From assembly GCA_963828015.1 (NCBI GenBank), contig CAWHCD010000004.1:248001-312000 (forward strand): a stretch of DNA of 64,000 nt, read 5' to 3'. This DNA comes from CAVPUA01 sp963828015 (GTDB lineage: Bacteria > Actinomycetota > Actinomycetes > Mycobacteriales > Jatrophihabitantaceae). Every line of letters begins with the position of its first letter. The first letter of the stretch is position 1. Under the pieces are notes generated by a model. The model was not told where the DNA came from. It saw only the letters and a program-made list of their open reading frames with translations, and did no database searches. Shown piece after piece: positions 52,799 through 61,529 of the stretch. The position numbers and the translations under genes are program-made.

Positions 52799-53647
52799 AT
52801 GACCGTCATCAAAGCAGCGCTCACGCAGGTCGCCTGGACCGGGGACAAGGCCTCGATGATCGATGTACACGAGGCCTACGCCCGGCAGGCAGCCGACCAG
52901 GGCGCCCAGGTCATCTGCTTCCAGGAGCTCTTCTACGGGCCGTACTTCGGCATCGTCCAGGACCAGAAGTACTACGACTACGTCGAGTCGGTGCCGGGCC
53001 CGACCGTGGCGCGCTTCCAGGCCGTGGCCAAGGAACTCGGGCTGGTCATGGTGCTCCCGGTCTATGAGGTCGAGAACGCCGGCGAGTACTACAACACCGC
53101 CGCGGTCGTGGACGCCGATGGCACCTACCTCGGCAAGTACCGCAAGCACCACATCCCCAACCTGCCCCAGTTCTGGGAGAAGTTCTATTTCCGGCCCGGC
53201 AACCTGGGCTACCCGGTGTTCCAGACCGCGGTCGGACGGGTCGGCGTCTACATCTGCTACGACCGGCACTTCCCGGAGGGCTGGCGCGAACTCGGGCTGA
53301 ACAACGCCCAACTCGTGTTCAACCCCTCGGCCACCAAGCCCGGATTGTCGAACCGGCTGTGGGAGATCGAGCAGCCCGCGGCTGCGGCCGCCAACCAGTA
53401 CTTCATCGCGGCCAACAACCGGGTCGGCATCGAGACCGCGGAGTTCGGCGAGGATGCGGTCCGCTTCTACGGCTCGAGCTACTTCGTCGACCCGCGCGGC
53501 AACTACGTCGGAGCCGTCGCCTCCACCGACCAGGACGAGTTGATCATTCGCGAGCTCGACCTGGAGGAGATCACCCGTACCCGCAACGACTGGCAGTTCT
53601 ATCGCGATCGGCGCCCGGAGTCCTACACCCGGACGACCGCGCCGTGA
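52799..53647 (+). CDS. Beta-ureidopropionase / nitrilase-superfamily hydrolase
   Basis: 282 aa. The nitrilase Glu-Lys-Cys triad is E43 (CFQELFYGPYF), K116 (GKYRKHHIPN) and C153 (VYICYDRHFPEGWREL). YGPYFGIVQDQKYYDY and HHIPNLPQFWEKFYF resemble N-carbamoyl-beta-alanine amidohydrolases and related N-carbamoyl-D-amino-acid hydrolases. Together with the dihydropyrimidinase-like gene that overlaps its stop (GTGA at 53644), it suggests reductive pyrimidine breakdown: N-carbamoyl-beta-alanine to beta-alanine, CO2 and NH3. Confidence 0.88.
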   Translation: MTVIKAALTQVAWTGDKASMIDVHEAYARQAADQGAQVICFQELFYGPYFGIVQDQKYYDYVESVPGPTVARFQAVAKELGLVMVLPVYEVENAGEYYNTAAVVDADGTYLGKYRKHHIPNLPQFWEKFYFRPGNLGYPVFQTAVGRVGVYICYDRHFPEGWRELGLNNAQLVFNPSATKPGLSNRLWEIEQPAAAAANQYFIAANNRVGIETAEFGEDAVRFYGSSYFVDPRGNYVGAVASTDQDELIIRELDLEEITRTRNDWQFYRDRRPESYTRTTAP

Positions 53648-55048
53648 GGACGCTGATCAAGGGTGGGATCGTCGTCAGCTCGACCGGGGCGAGCGAGCAG
53701 GACGTCCTGATCGACGGCGAGACGATCCTGGCCGTGCTCGCGCCCGGCGCCGAGGCCTTCGCCGGCGCCCGACCGGGTCGTCGACGCCAGCGGCAAGTAC
53801 GTGATCCCCGGTGGCGTCGACGGCCACACCCATATGGAGATGCCCTTCGGCGGCACCCAGGCCTCGGACACGTTCGAGACCGGCACCCGCGCGGCCGCCT
53901 GGGGCGGCACCACCACGATCATCGACTTCGTCGTGCAGACCCACGGCCAGCAGGTGATCGATCAGGTCGCGCTCTGGCACGAGAAGGCCGGCGGCAACTG
54001 CGCGATCGACTACGGCTTCCACCAGATCATCGGCGAGGTCACCGACGACTCGCTCAAGGCCATGGATTCGCTGATCGACGAGGGCATCACCAGCTTCAAG
54101 CTGTTCATGGCCTACCCGGGCGTGTTCCTGTCCTCGGACGGGCAGATCCTGCGGGCCATGCAGTCGGCCGCCGGCAACGGCAGCCTGATCATGATGCACG
54201 CCGAGAACGGCTCGGCCATCGACGTGCTGGTGCAGCAGGCGCTGGAGCGCGGCGAGACGGCCCCGATCTATCACGGGCTAACCCGGCCCTGGCAGGCCGA
54301 ACAGGAGGCCACCCACCGGGCGGTGATGCTGGCCAACCTGACCGGCGCGCCCCTCTACGTCGTGCACGTCTCGGCCAAGCAGGCCCTGGCCCGGATCGCC
54401 GAGGCCCGCAACGAGGGGCAGAACGTGTTCGCCGAGACCTGCCCGCAGTACCTCTATCTCTCGCTCGAGGACAACCTCGGGGCGCCGGGCTTCGAGGGGG
54501 CCAAGTGGGTCTGCTCGACCCCGTTGCGTTCTCGGGCCGAGGGGCACCAGGACGAGCTCTGGCGCTATCTGCGCACCGGCGACGTCACCACCGTCTCGAC
54601 CGATCACTGCCCCTTCTGCATGAAGGACCAGAAAGAGATGGGCATCGGCAACTTCGCCAAGATTCCCAATGGCATCGGCTCGGTCGAACACCGGATGGAT
54701 CTGCTCTACCAAGGCGTCGTCGACGGCCGGATCAGCCTGGCTCGATGGGTCGAGGTCTGCTGCACCAGCCCGGCGCGGATGTTCGGCCTCTATCCCCGCA
54801 AGGGCGTGATCGCGGCGGGTTCGGATGCCGACATCGTGATCTACGACCCGAACGGGCACACCTCGATCGGACTGGACAAGACTCATCACATGAACATGGA
54901 CTACTCGGCCTGGGAGGGCTACGAGATCGACGGCCACGTCGACACGGTGTTCTCGCGGGGCACGGTGGTCGTGGACGGCGGGGCCTATCTCGGCCGGCCC
55001 GGGCACGGTCAGTTCCTGAAGCGCTCGCTCTCGCAGAATCTCATCTGA
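53644..55048 (+). CDS. hydA: Dihydropyrimidinase / hydantoinase (one frameshift near N-terminus)
   Basis: The start GTG 53644 overlaps the upstream stop and encodes RTLIKGGIVVSSTGASEQDV, the usual hydantoinase opening. Near 53765-53770 the frame changes and continues VVDASGKYVIPGGVDGHTHM, with the GHTH zinc ligands. Further features are SFKLFMAYPGVF (carboxylated Lys), YVVHVSAKQALARI and VSTDHCPFCMKDQKEMG. Removing one C in the CGCCC run near 53768 restores a 468-aa protein of normal size. Dihydropyrimidinases open dihydrouracil/hydantoin rings. The single indel could be real or an error; from GTG 53801 the barrel alone is intact. Confidence 0.85.
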
Positions 55049-55050
55049 TC

Positions 55051-56088
55051 ATGGACTTCGGCGTCGTCCTGCAGACCGATCCACCCGCGGCCCGAGTCAT
55101 CGAACTGGCCCGCCAGTCCGAGCTCTACGGCTTCAGCCACGTCTGGACCTTCGACTCACACCTGCTGTGGGAAGAGCCGTTCGTCATCTACAGCCAGATC
55201 CTCGCCACCACGCGCAAGATCGTCGTCGGCCCGATGGTCACCAATCCGGCCACCCGCGACTGGACGGTGACCGCCTCACTGTTCGCGACGCTCAACGAAA
55301 TGTTCGGCAACCGGACGATCTGCGGGATCGGCCGGGGCGACTCGGCCGTGCGGGTGATCAACGGCAAGCCGGTGACCCTGGCCCATCTGCGCGAGGCGAT
55401 CGAGGTGATCCGCCCCCTGGCGAATGGCGAATCTGCGCTGTACAAGGGCAATTCGCTGCGTTTCCCGTGGAGTGAAGGCTCGGAACTACCGATCTGGGTC
55501 GCCGCGTACGGACCGAAGGCGCTGGCCCTGACCGGCGAGATCGCCGACGGGTTCATCCTGCAGTTGGCCGATCCGGACATCACCGCCTGGAGCATCGCCG
55601 CCGTTCGCAAGGCCGCCGCCGATGCCGGCCGCGACCCGGCCACGGTGAAGATCTGCGTGGCCGCGCCGGCCTACGTCACCGACGGCAGCGCCGCGTCGCT
55701 CGCCCACGGGCGCGACCAGTGCCGTTGGTTCGGCGGGATGGTCGGCAACCACGTCGCCGACATCGTGGCCCGCTACGGCACCGGCGAGGCGGCCGCCGCC
55801 GTGCCGGCCGCGCTGACCGACTACATCGCCGGGCGACAGGGCTACGACTACAACACCCACGGCAAAGCCAGCAACACCCACGCCGACTTCGTCCCCGACG
55901 AGATCATCGATCGCTTCTGTCTGATCGGGCCGGTCGACACCCAGATCGAGCGGCTGCACGAGTTGGAGGCACTCGGCGTGGATCAGTTCGCGCTGTATCT
56001 GCAGCACGACGCCAAGGACGCGACGCTCACCGCGTACGGCGAGAAGATCATGCCCGCGATCAAGGTCCGCGCCGCCGCCAAGACCTAG
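55051..56088 (+). CDS. LLM-class F420-dependent-type oxidoreductase (TIGR03842-like)
   Basis: 345 aa. MDFGVVLQTDPPAARVIELA and SELYGFSHVWTFDSHLLWEE are typical of the LLM subgroup related to methylenetetrahydromethanopterin reductase. Further matches are KIVVGPMVTNPATRDWTVTA, FGNRTICGIGRGDSAVRVIN and IWVAAYGPKALALTGEIADG. From recalled family knowledge this subgroup is found with pyrimidine catabolism genes, as here: it starts 2 bp after the dihydropyrimidinase stop. A role in reducing the pyrimidine ring or handling a product is inference. Confidence 0.82.
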   Translation: MDFGVVLQTDPPAARVIELARQSELYGFSHVWTFDSHLLWEEPFVIYSQILATTRKIVVGPMVTNPATRDWTVTASLFATLNEMFGNRTICGIGRGDSAVRVINGKPVTLAHLREAIEVIRPLANGESALYKGNSLRFPWSEGSELPIWVAAYGPKALALTGEIADGFILQLADPDITAWSIAAVRKAAADAGRDPATVKICVAAPAYVTDGSAASLAHGRDQCRWFGGMVGNHVADIVARYGTGEAAAAVPAALTDYIAGRQGYDYNTHGKASNTHADFVPDEIIDRFCLIGPVDTQIERLHELEALGVDQFALYLQHDAKDATLTAYGEKIMPAIKVRAAAKT

Positions 56089-56110
56089 CGGTGTTGATCG
56101 TGCTGCCGAG

Positions 56111-56198
56111 CGGAGGGCGAGAGATTCGAACTCTCGGTTGGGGATCACCCAACAGCGGTTTTCAAGACCGCCGCACTAGGCCACTATGCGAGCCCTCC
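56111..56198 (-). tRNA. tRNA-Ser (TGA)
   Basis: Leftward 88-nt class II tRNA: acceptor GGAGGGC/GCCCTCC, anticodon stem GCGGT/ACCGC with loop CTTGAAA (anticodon TGA), long variable arm, T-arm GAGTTCGAATCTC, discriminator G, no encoded CCA. It is convergent with the LLM gene. Confidence 0.95.
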
Positions 56199-56306
56199 AA
56201 GATCGGACTCGCGGTGCCACGACGCGAGCCCTCCAGGAACAGGGTCACCCTAGCGAGTCCGGCCAGGCGTTACCGTCGTGGTAACCACTCTTCGCTTGGA
56301 GCACCC

Positions 56307-56549
56307 GTGGACGACAAGACCATCCTGCATCACATCGACGAACTGGTCGCCGAGGAGCATGCCCTGCGCACCGCCAACGTCGGCCGTGGCCTGACCGGCG
56401 ACGATCGGCTACGCCTGCAGCACCTGGAGCGCGAACTGGACCAGGCCTGGGACCTGCTGCGGCAGCGCCGGGCCCAGGTCGAGGCCGGTGGCAACCCCGA
56501 GACCGCGCACGAGCGCAGCGAGAACGAGGTCGAGGGCTACCTGCAGTAG
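56307..56549 (+). CDS. DUF2630 family protein
   Basis: 80 aa from GTG 56307: ILHHIDELVAEEHALRTANV, LQHLERELDQAWDLLRQRRA and a C-terminal PETAHERSENEVEGYLQ. Highly helical and charged, matching the actinobacterial DUF2630 family of small proteins of unknown function. It is flanked by the tRNA-Ser and the convergent LolA-like gene, 4 bp away. Confidence 0.85.
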   Translation: MDDKTILHHIDELVAEEHALRTANVGRGLTGDDRLRLQHLERELDQAWDLLRQRRAQVEAGGNPETAHERSENEVEGYLQ

Positions 56550-56553
56550 CGCC

Positions 56554-57582
56554 TTACTTGCCGACGGCGGCGTAGAGCACCGAGGGCTCTACCGGGCCGA
56601 GGTAGAGGTGACCGTCGCTGGTCAGCAGCGCGCTGAGCAGCGGCGAGTCGTAGAGATGGCCACTGCCCCAGGCCCCCGAGACGGCGGGCAGGAACGCCGC
56701 TTCGGGCAGCAGCTTCGTCGCATCAGGCACCTCATAGACCGTCGTCCAACCGGTACCGATCTTCTTGACCGCCCCGAGCACACCGGCGGCCGGCGCGGCG
56801 GTGCTGACCTTGGCCGACTGCGGCGGGGTGAATGCGAACACGGCGGCGTTGGGAACGTGGAAGTCGACGTCGAGGTAGGAGACGTCCAGGGCCACCGCCC
56901 CGTCCGGACCGGAGACGTGGACACTCAACGGGATGTGCGTCTGGCCGTCGACGGCGATCGTCACGGCGCTGATCCGCGTGCCGGCGCTCTTCGGGGTGAG
57001 CACCAGCTGGTACGCCTCACGACCGGCCACCTTCTGCTGCGCGCCGAGGCTCACGGTGCTCGAATCGCCCGCGGCGGCGATGACCTGCGCGATCAGCCGC
57101 TGCGGGTCGACCGCACTGGGCGCACCGAGCCGCGTCGCGGTCTGCTCGGCGCTGTCCCACTGCCAGACGGCGGCGCCGTTGTGGAAGTAGTCGACCTCTC
57201 CGGCCTTGTTGAGCATGGCCACGCGCTGCTGATCGGCCCCCGCGTACCAGACGCGCAGGGAGTGCGAGCCGCTCAAGAGGCCGAGCATCGAGTCATCGCC
57301 GCTCGAGCCGAGGGCGGGCAAGCCGAGGGACGCGTTCTCGGTGACCGTGCCGGACAGGCCGGCGACCGCAGCCGTGGAGACCGCGCCGAGCAGCTGCGCC
57401 GGGGTCAGGTCGGGCAGTGGTGAATCGGCCGAGGCGGGAACCAGCATGGTCAGGCCGAGAGCGGCGCCGGCCACTAGGACGACGGTGGGAACGGCCCAGC
57501 GAAGGATCCGGTGGCGTCCAAGGATCTCGCGGGCACGCACCCAGCCAGAATGCCCAGAAACCACTGTGACACGGCTGAGCAC
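56554..57582 (-). CDS. LolA/RseB-like secreted or membrane-anchored protein
   Basis: 342 aa. One TM or signal segment (WAVPTVVLVAGAALGLTMLV) follows a short basic N-terminus and ends near PASADSP. Then comes a half-barrel pattern seen in LolA/LolB and RseB/MucB-like proteins: LPDLTPAQLLGAVSTAAVAG, GTVTENASLGLPALG, SLRVWYAGADQQRVAMLN, KVAGREAYQLVLTPKSAGTR and VDFHVPNAAVFAFTPP. It probably faces outside and binds a lipid or lipoprotein. It is divergent from the two-component system at 57641, suggesting shared envelope function. Confidence 0.78.
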   Translation of the reverse strand: MLSRVTVVSGHSGWVRAREILGRHRILRWAVPTVVLVAGAALGLTMLVPASADSPLPDLTPAQLLGAVSTAAVAGLSGTVTENASLGLPALGSSGDDSMLGLLSGSHSLRVWYAGADQQRVAMLNKAGEVDYFHNGAAVWQWDSAEQTATRLGAPSAVDPQRLIAQVIAAAGDSSTVSLGAQQKVAGREAYQLVLTPKSAGTRISAVTIAVDGQTHIPLSVHVSGPDGAVALDVSYLDVDFHVPNAAVFAFTPPQSAKVSTAAPAAGVLGAVKKIGTGWTTVYEVPDATKLLPEAAFLPAVSGAWGSGHLYDSPLLSALLTSDGHLYLGPVEPSVLYAAVGK

Positions 57583-57640
57583 CTGAGATCGACCTCAGGC
57601 CTGCCGACGAGTCGGCGCGCGCCATGGCAGGCTCTGCGGT

Positions 57641-58318
57641 ATGCGCCTACTCATTGTCGAGGACGAGCTCCGTCTGGCCTCCGCGTTGCAGCGCGGATTG
57701 TCCGCCGAGGGATTCACCGTCGACGTCGCCAACACCGGCCCGGACGGTCTGCACGCCGCCCAGGAACACAGCTACGACGCGGTCGTTCTGGACATCATGC
57801 TGCCCGGCCTGTCCGGGTACCGGATCGTCGAACAGCTGCGCGCGGCCGAGAACTGGGTCCCGATCCTGATGTTGACGGCCAAGGACGGCGAGTACGACGA
57901 GGCCGACGCGCTCGACCTCGGCGCCGACGACTACCTGACCAAGCCGTTCTCCTTCGTCGTCCTGCTGGCCCGCATCCGCGCCCTGCTGCGCCGCGGCGCC
58001 AGCCCACGCCCGGCCGTGCTCAGCGTCGGTGACCTCGTGCTCGACCCGGCCGCGCACACGGTCGCGCGCGGCGAGACCCAGATCGAGCTGACGCCCCGGG
58101 AGTTCGCGCTGCTCGAATACCTGATGCGCCGCGCCGGGCAGGCCGTATCCAAGGCCGAGATCCTGCACCACGTCTGGGACGCCCACTACGACGGTGACGC
58201 CAACGTGGTCGAGGTCTACGTCGGCTATCTGCGCCGCAAGATCGACACTCCGTTCGAGCGGCAGAGCGTGCAGACCGTGCGCGGCGCCGGGTACCGCCTG
58301 GCCACCGACGGCGGCTGA
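57641..58318 (+). CDS. OmpR-family response regulator
   Basis: 225 aa. The receiver domain begins MRLLIVEDELRLASALQRGL, with the phospho-acceptor Asp in AVVLDIMLPGLSG and the Lys in YLTKPFSFVVLLARI. The C-terminal winged helix has TQIELTPREFALLEYLMRRA and VVEVYVGYLRRKIDTPF. It is the cognate regulator of the histidine kinase starting 11 bp downstream. Confidence 0.95.
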   Translation: MRLLIVEDELRLASALQRGLSAEGFTVDVANTGPDGLHAAQEHSYDAVVLDIMLPGLSGYRIVEQLRAAENWVPILMLTAKDGEYDEADALDLGADDYLTKPFSFVVLLARIRALLRRGASPRPAVLSVGDLVLDPAAHTVARGETQIELTPREFALLEYLMRRAGQAVSKAEILHHVWDAHYDGDANVVEVYVGYLRRKIDTPFERQSVQTVRGAGYRLATDGG

Positions 58319-58329
58319 CCCCCCGCGCG

Positions 58330-59703
58330 ATGGCCAGAGCAAGCCTGACGTCTGCGTGGCGTCACCTCTCGCTGCGGGGCCGACTGACCCTGGTGGCGAC
58401 CGGGCTGCTCACCGCGGCCGTTATCACCGGTGCGGTCCTGACCGTCTGGGTGGTGCGGCGGTCGCTGACCGGCTCGCTGGACGGGTCGGCACTGCGCACC
58501 GCCAACGACATTGCCGCCGTGCAGAACCCGCCCCAGGTGCTGGCCGCCAACAACGGTGACGTCGTCGCGATTCAGATCGTCGACGCCAACAACGCCATCG
58601 TGTCCTACACCCAGGGTTGGGGATCGGGCGTCTCGCTGATCACGGCGCAACAGCTGGCCGAGGTGCGGGCCGGCCACGCGGTGTCGGTGCGTCAGCCGGG
58701 CGCAACCGACGAACGCCTGCGCGTACTGGGCGTCAGCGACGGCGCCCAGACCGTGCTGGTCGCCTCGGACTCGGGGCGCATCGAGCAGAGCGTGCACATC
58801 GTGCGCAATGCGGCCCTGGTCGGCTGTCCCCTGGCCATCATCGCGATGGCCCTGCTGACCTATTACATCGTCGGGCAGACGCTGCGTCCGGTGGCCGAAC
58901 TTCGCCACGGCGCCGAGGACATCACGGCCGCCGGCCTGGCCGACCAACGGCTACCCGTCGGCGACGCCCAGGACGAGATCCACCGCCTGGCCGTCACGCT
59001 CAACGCCATGCTCGATCGCATCGACGCCGCCACCAGTCGGCAACGCACCTTCGTCGGTGACGCCGCGCACGAGCTCAAATCGCCCCTGGCCTCGCTGCGC
59101 GTCCAGCTCGAGGTGGCGTTGCGGTTGGGCCCCGAGACCGATTGGTCCGACGTGGTCGAGGACGTCTTCGTCGACGTCGACCGGCTCGACAACCTGGTAT
59201 CCGACCTGCTGATGCTGGCCCGGCTCGACGAGGCCGCCGGCACCCTGCGCAACCGGGAGCCGCTCGAGCTGGCCACCCTGGTCGAAGACGTCGTGGCCAC
59301 CTACGACTCGGCCCGGGTCCGGGTGGACTACGAGCCCAGCGCCACCGTGCTCATCGAAGGCGACGCCGATGCGTTGCGGCGAGTCGTGGTCAACCTCGTG
59401 GACAACGCACAGCGCTACGCGCGCGAGAGCATCGTCGTGACGCTGCAGGCCGACGACTCGATCGCCGAACTGACCATCACCGACGACGGCGCCGGAATCC
59501 CCGACGACGAGCGGGAACGCGTCTTCGACCGCTTCTACCGCACGCAGAGTTCGCGTTCGCGCGAGTCCGGCGGCACCGGACTTGGCCTGCCGATCGTTCG
59601 TGACCTGGTGCGAGCACACGGCGGCACGATCAGGCTGCTCGACAACGCGCCCGGTGTGCGCGCGGTCGTGCACCTGCCCGTGCGCCGCACCGCGGCGGTC
59701 TAA
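58330..59703 (+). CDS. Sensor histidine kinase
   Basis: 457 aa. TM1 near residues 17-40 (LTLVATGLLTAAVITGAVLT), an extracytoplasmic domain of about 120 residues, TM2 (VGCPLAIIAMALLTYYIVG), a HAMP linker, the H-box VGDAAHELKSPLASLRVQLE with the phospho-His, then the N-box VVNLVDNAQRYARESIV, G1 ITDDGAGIPDDERERVFDRF and G2 GGTGLGLPIVRDLVRAHGG. It pairs with the OmpR regulator and ends convergently with pknB, overlapping its 3' end by 74 bp as the sequence stands. Confidence 0.95.
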   Translation: MARASLTSAWRHLSLRGRLTLVATGLLTAAVITGAVLTVWVVRRSLTGSLDGSALRTANDIAAVQNPPQVLAANNGDVVAIQIVDANNAIVSYTQGWGSGVSLITAQQLAEVRAGHAVSVRQPGATDERLRVLGVSDGAQTVLVASDSGRIEQSVHIVRNAALVGCPLAIIAMALLTYYIVGQTLRPVAELRHGAEDITAAGLADQRLPVGDAQDEIHRLAVTLNAMLDRIDAATSRQRTFVGDAAHELKSPLASLRVQLEVALRLGPETDWSDVVEDVFVDVDRLDNLVSDLLMLARLDEAAGTLRNREPLELATLVEDVVATYDSARVRVDYEPSATVLIEGDADALRRVVVNLVDNAQRYARESIVVTLQADDSIAELTITDDGAGIPDDERERVFDRFYRTQSSRSRESGGTGLGLPIVRDLVRAHGGTIRLLDNAPGVRAVVHLPVRRTAAV

Positions 59704-61498
59704 CAGGCCGGCAGGCCGGTACTCGTTGCCGTCGGCGTCGGCGGCCGTGGGTGGCCGTCCCCGTGGCCGTCGCAGACACCGTGGGTGCCGGTGTCGTACA
59801 GGTCGGCGTGGGCGCCACGTACTGACCGACGGTCAGGGTGATCGTCTGCGTCTGCGGGAAGACCGTGCCCGCGGTCGGGGACTGGGCGAGCACGATGCCG
59901 TTCTTCGTCTGATCGGCCGTCGGCTGGTTCACCTGCGTGACGTTGCCCCAGCCCTGGCCGTTGAGATCGGCCTGCGCGGCGGTGAAGGACTGGCCGACCT
60001 CGTTGGGCACGGCGACCTTGCCCGAGGAGATGGTGATCGCAATTGACGTTCCGGGGGCCACGGCGGCATACGCGGCGGGATCGGTGGACAGCACCGAGTT
60101 GGCCGCCGCCGCGTTGTTCTGCGTCACCGTCGTGTACTTCAACCCGAGTGGGGTCAGCAGATCGACGCAGGCACTCAGGGTCTGGCCCTGACATGACGGC
60201 ACGCTGACCGTGCCCTGCTTGTAGGTCGTGAAGTCGACCGTGGTGTTCTTCGGCTGTTCCGAGCCCGGGGCGTACTGCTGGGTGCAGACGTTGCCCTCGA
60301 CCTGGGCCGCGCCGGCCGAGCACGGCCCGCTGTTGGTGGTTACGGTGCCGGGCTGAAAGCCCGCACTGCGCAACGTGTTGGTCGCCGCGGCCGTGGTCTG
60401 GCCGAGGATCGAGGGCATCTTTACCAGGTGCGTCTTGTCCGAGCCGGTGCGCACGATCAGGTAGGCCCCGAGCCCGATCACCAGGAGCAGGGCGGCGACG
60501 ACGGCGACCCAGATCCAGGCGCCGGCGCGGTTGGGCTGATCGTCGTAGTCCTGCGCGGCCGGATCGAGCGGGACCTGTGGCGGGACGGCGTTGGACGCGG
60601 CGATGATCTGGGTGCGGTCGGCGTCGGTCAGGACCGCCTCGGCCTGCACCGGGCGGTTGTCGAGGGCGCGCTGCAGGTCCTCGCGCATCTCCCCGGCCGA
60701 CTGGTAGCGGTTGAGCGGGTTCTTGGCCAGGGCCTTCATCACGATCGAATCGAGCGCCGCCGGGACGGCCACGGCGATCGAGGACGGAACGGCGGCGTTC
60801 TCGCGGACGTGCTGATAGGCCACCGCGACCGGGGAGTCGCCCTGGAAGGGAGGGTTGCCGGTCAGCAACTCGTAGAGCAGGCAACCGGTGGAGTAGACAT
60901 CGGAGCGGGCATCCACGGACTCTCCGCGCGCCTGCTCGGGCGAGAGGTACTGGGCGGTGCCGATCACCGAGGCGGTCTGGGTCACGGTGGCCGCGTTGTC
61001 CGACAGCGCGCGGGCGATGCCGAAGTCCATGACCTTCACCGCACCGGTGGTGGTGATCATGACGTTGGCCGGTTTGACGTCGCGGTGGATCAGGCCGTTG
61101 CGGTGGCTGAAGTCCAGTGCTCCGGCCACGTCGGAGGTGATCTCCATCGCCCGCCGGGGCGGCAGCGGCCCTTCGGCCTTGAGGATCTCGCGCAGCGTGC
61201 GGCCCTCGACGTATTCCATGACGATGTAGGGCACGGGCGCGCCGTCGACCGGCGAGAGGTCCTCACCGGTGTCGTAGACCGCGACAATTGCCGGGTGGTT
61301 CAGGCCGGCGGCGGACTGGGCCTCACGCCGGAACCGATTGAGGAACGACGGGTCCCGGGCCAGGTCGGCGCGCAGGATCTTGATGGCGACGTCGCGGCCG
61401 AGCCGGACGTCGCGGCCGCGGTGGACCTCGGCCATCCCGCCGTAGCCGATGAGCTCACCGAGCTCGTATCTCTCGCCAACCAGCCGAGGCTGCGTCAT
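59630..61498 (-). CDS. pknB: Serine/threonine kinase PknB with PASTA domains
   Basis: 622 aa. Kinase domain with ELIGYGGMAEVHRGRDVRLG (Gly loop), VAIKILRADLA (Lys), LIHRDVKPANVMITTTG and KVMDFGIARAL. A TM helix near residue 335 (WVAVVAALLLVIGLGAYLIV) is followed by three PASTA modules (KMPSILGQTT..., VSVPSCQGQTLS..., VAVPNEVGQSFTA...). It senses muropeptide/lipid II and controls wall growth. The last ~40 residues turn into an Arg-rich stretch overlapping the histidine kinase gene. A shifted frame gives a Pro/Thr-rich ending, PPTPTATSTGLPAC, with a stop at 59700, so a frameshift near 59745 is likely. Confidence 0.93.
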   Translation of the reverse strand: MTQPRLVGERYELGELIGYGGMAEVHRGRDVRLGRDVAIKILRADLARDPSFLNRFRREAQSAAGLNHPAIVAVYDTGEDLSPVDGAPVPYIVMEYVEGRTLREILKAEGPLPPRRAMEITSDVAGALDFSHRNGLIHRDVKPANVMITTTGAVKVMDFGIARALSDNAATVTQTASVIGTAQYLSPEQARGESVDARSDVYSTGCLLYELLTGNPPFQGDSPVAVAYQHVRENAAVPSSIAVAVPAALDSIVMKALAKNPLNRYQSAGEMREDLQRALDNRPVQAEAVLTDADRTQIIAASNAVPPQVPLDPAAQDYDDQPNRAGAWIWVAVVAALLLVIGLGAYLIVRTGSDKTHLVKMPSILGQTTAAATNTLRSAGFQPGTVTTNSGPCSAGAAQVEGNVCTQQYAPGSEQPKNTTVDFTTYKQGTVSVPSCQGQTLSACVDLLTPLGLKYTTVTQNNAAAANSVLSTDPAAYAAVAPGTSIAITISSGKVAVPNEVGQSFTAAQADLNGQGWGNVTQVNQPTADQTKNGIVLAQSPTAGTVFPQTQTITLTVGQYVAPTPTCTTPAPTVSATATGTATHGRRRRRQRVPACRPVRPPRCGARAGARPRAHRARCRAA

Positions 61499-61529
61499 AG
61501 GGAATCCTCTTTCTTTACAGCTGCATCCA

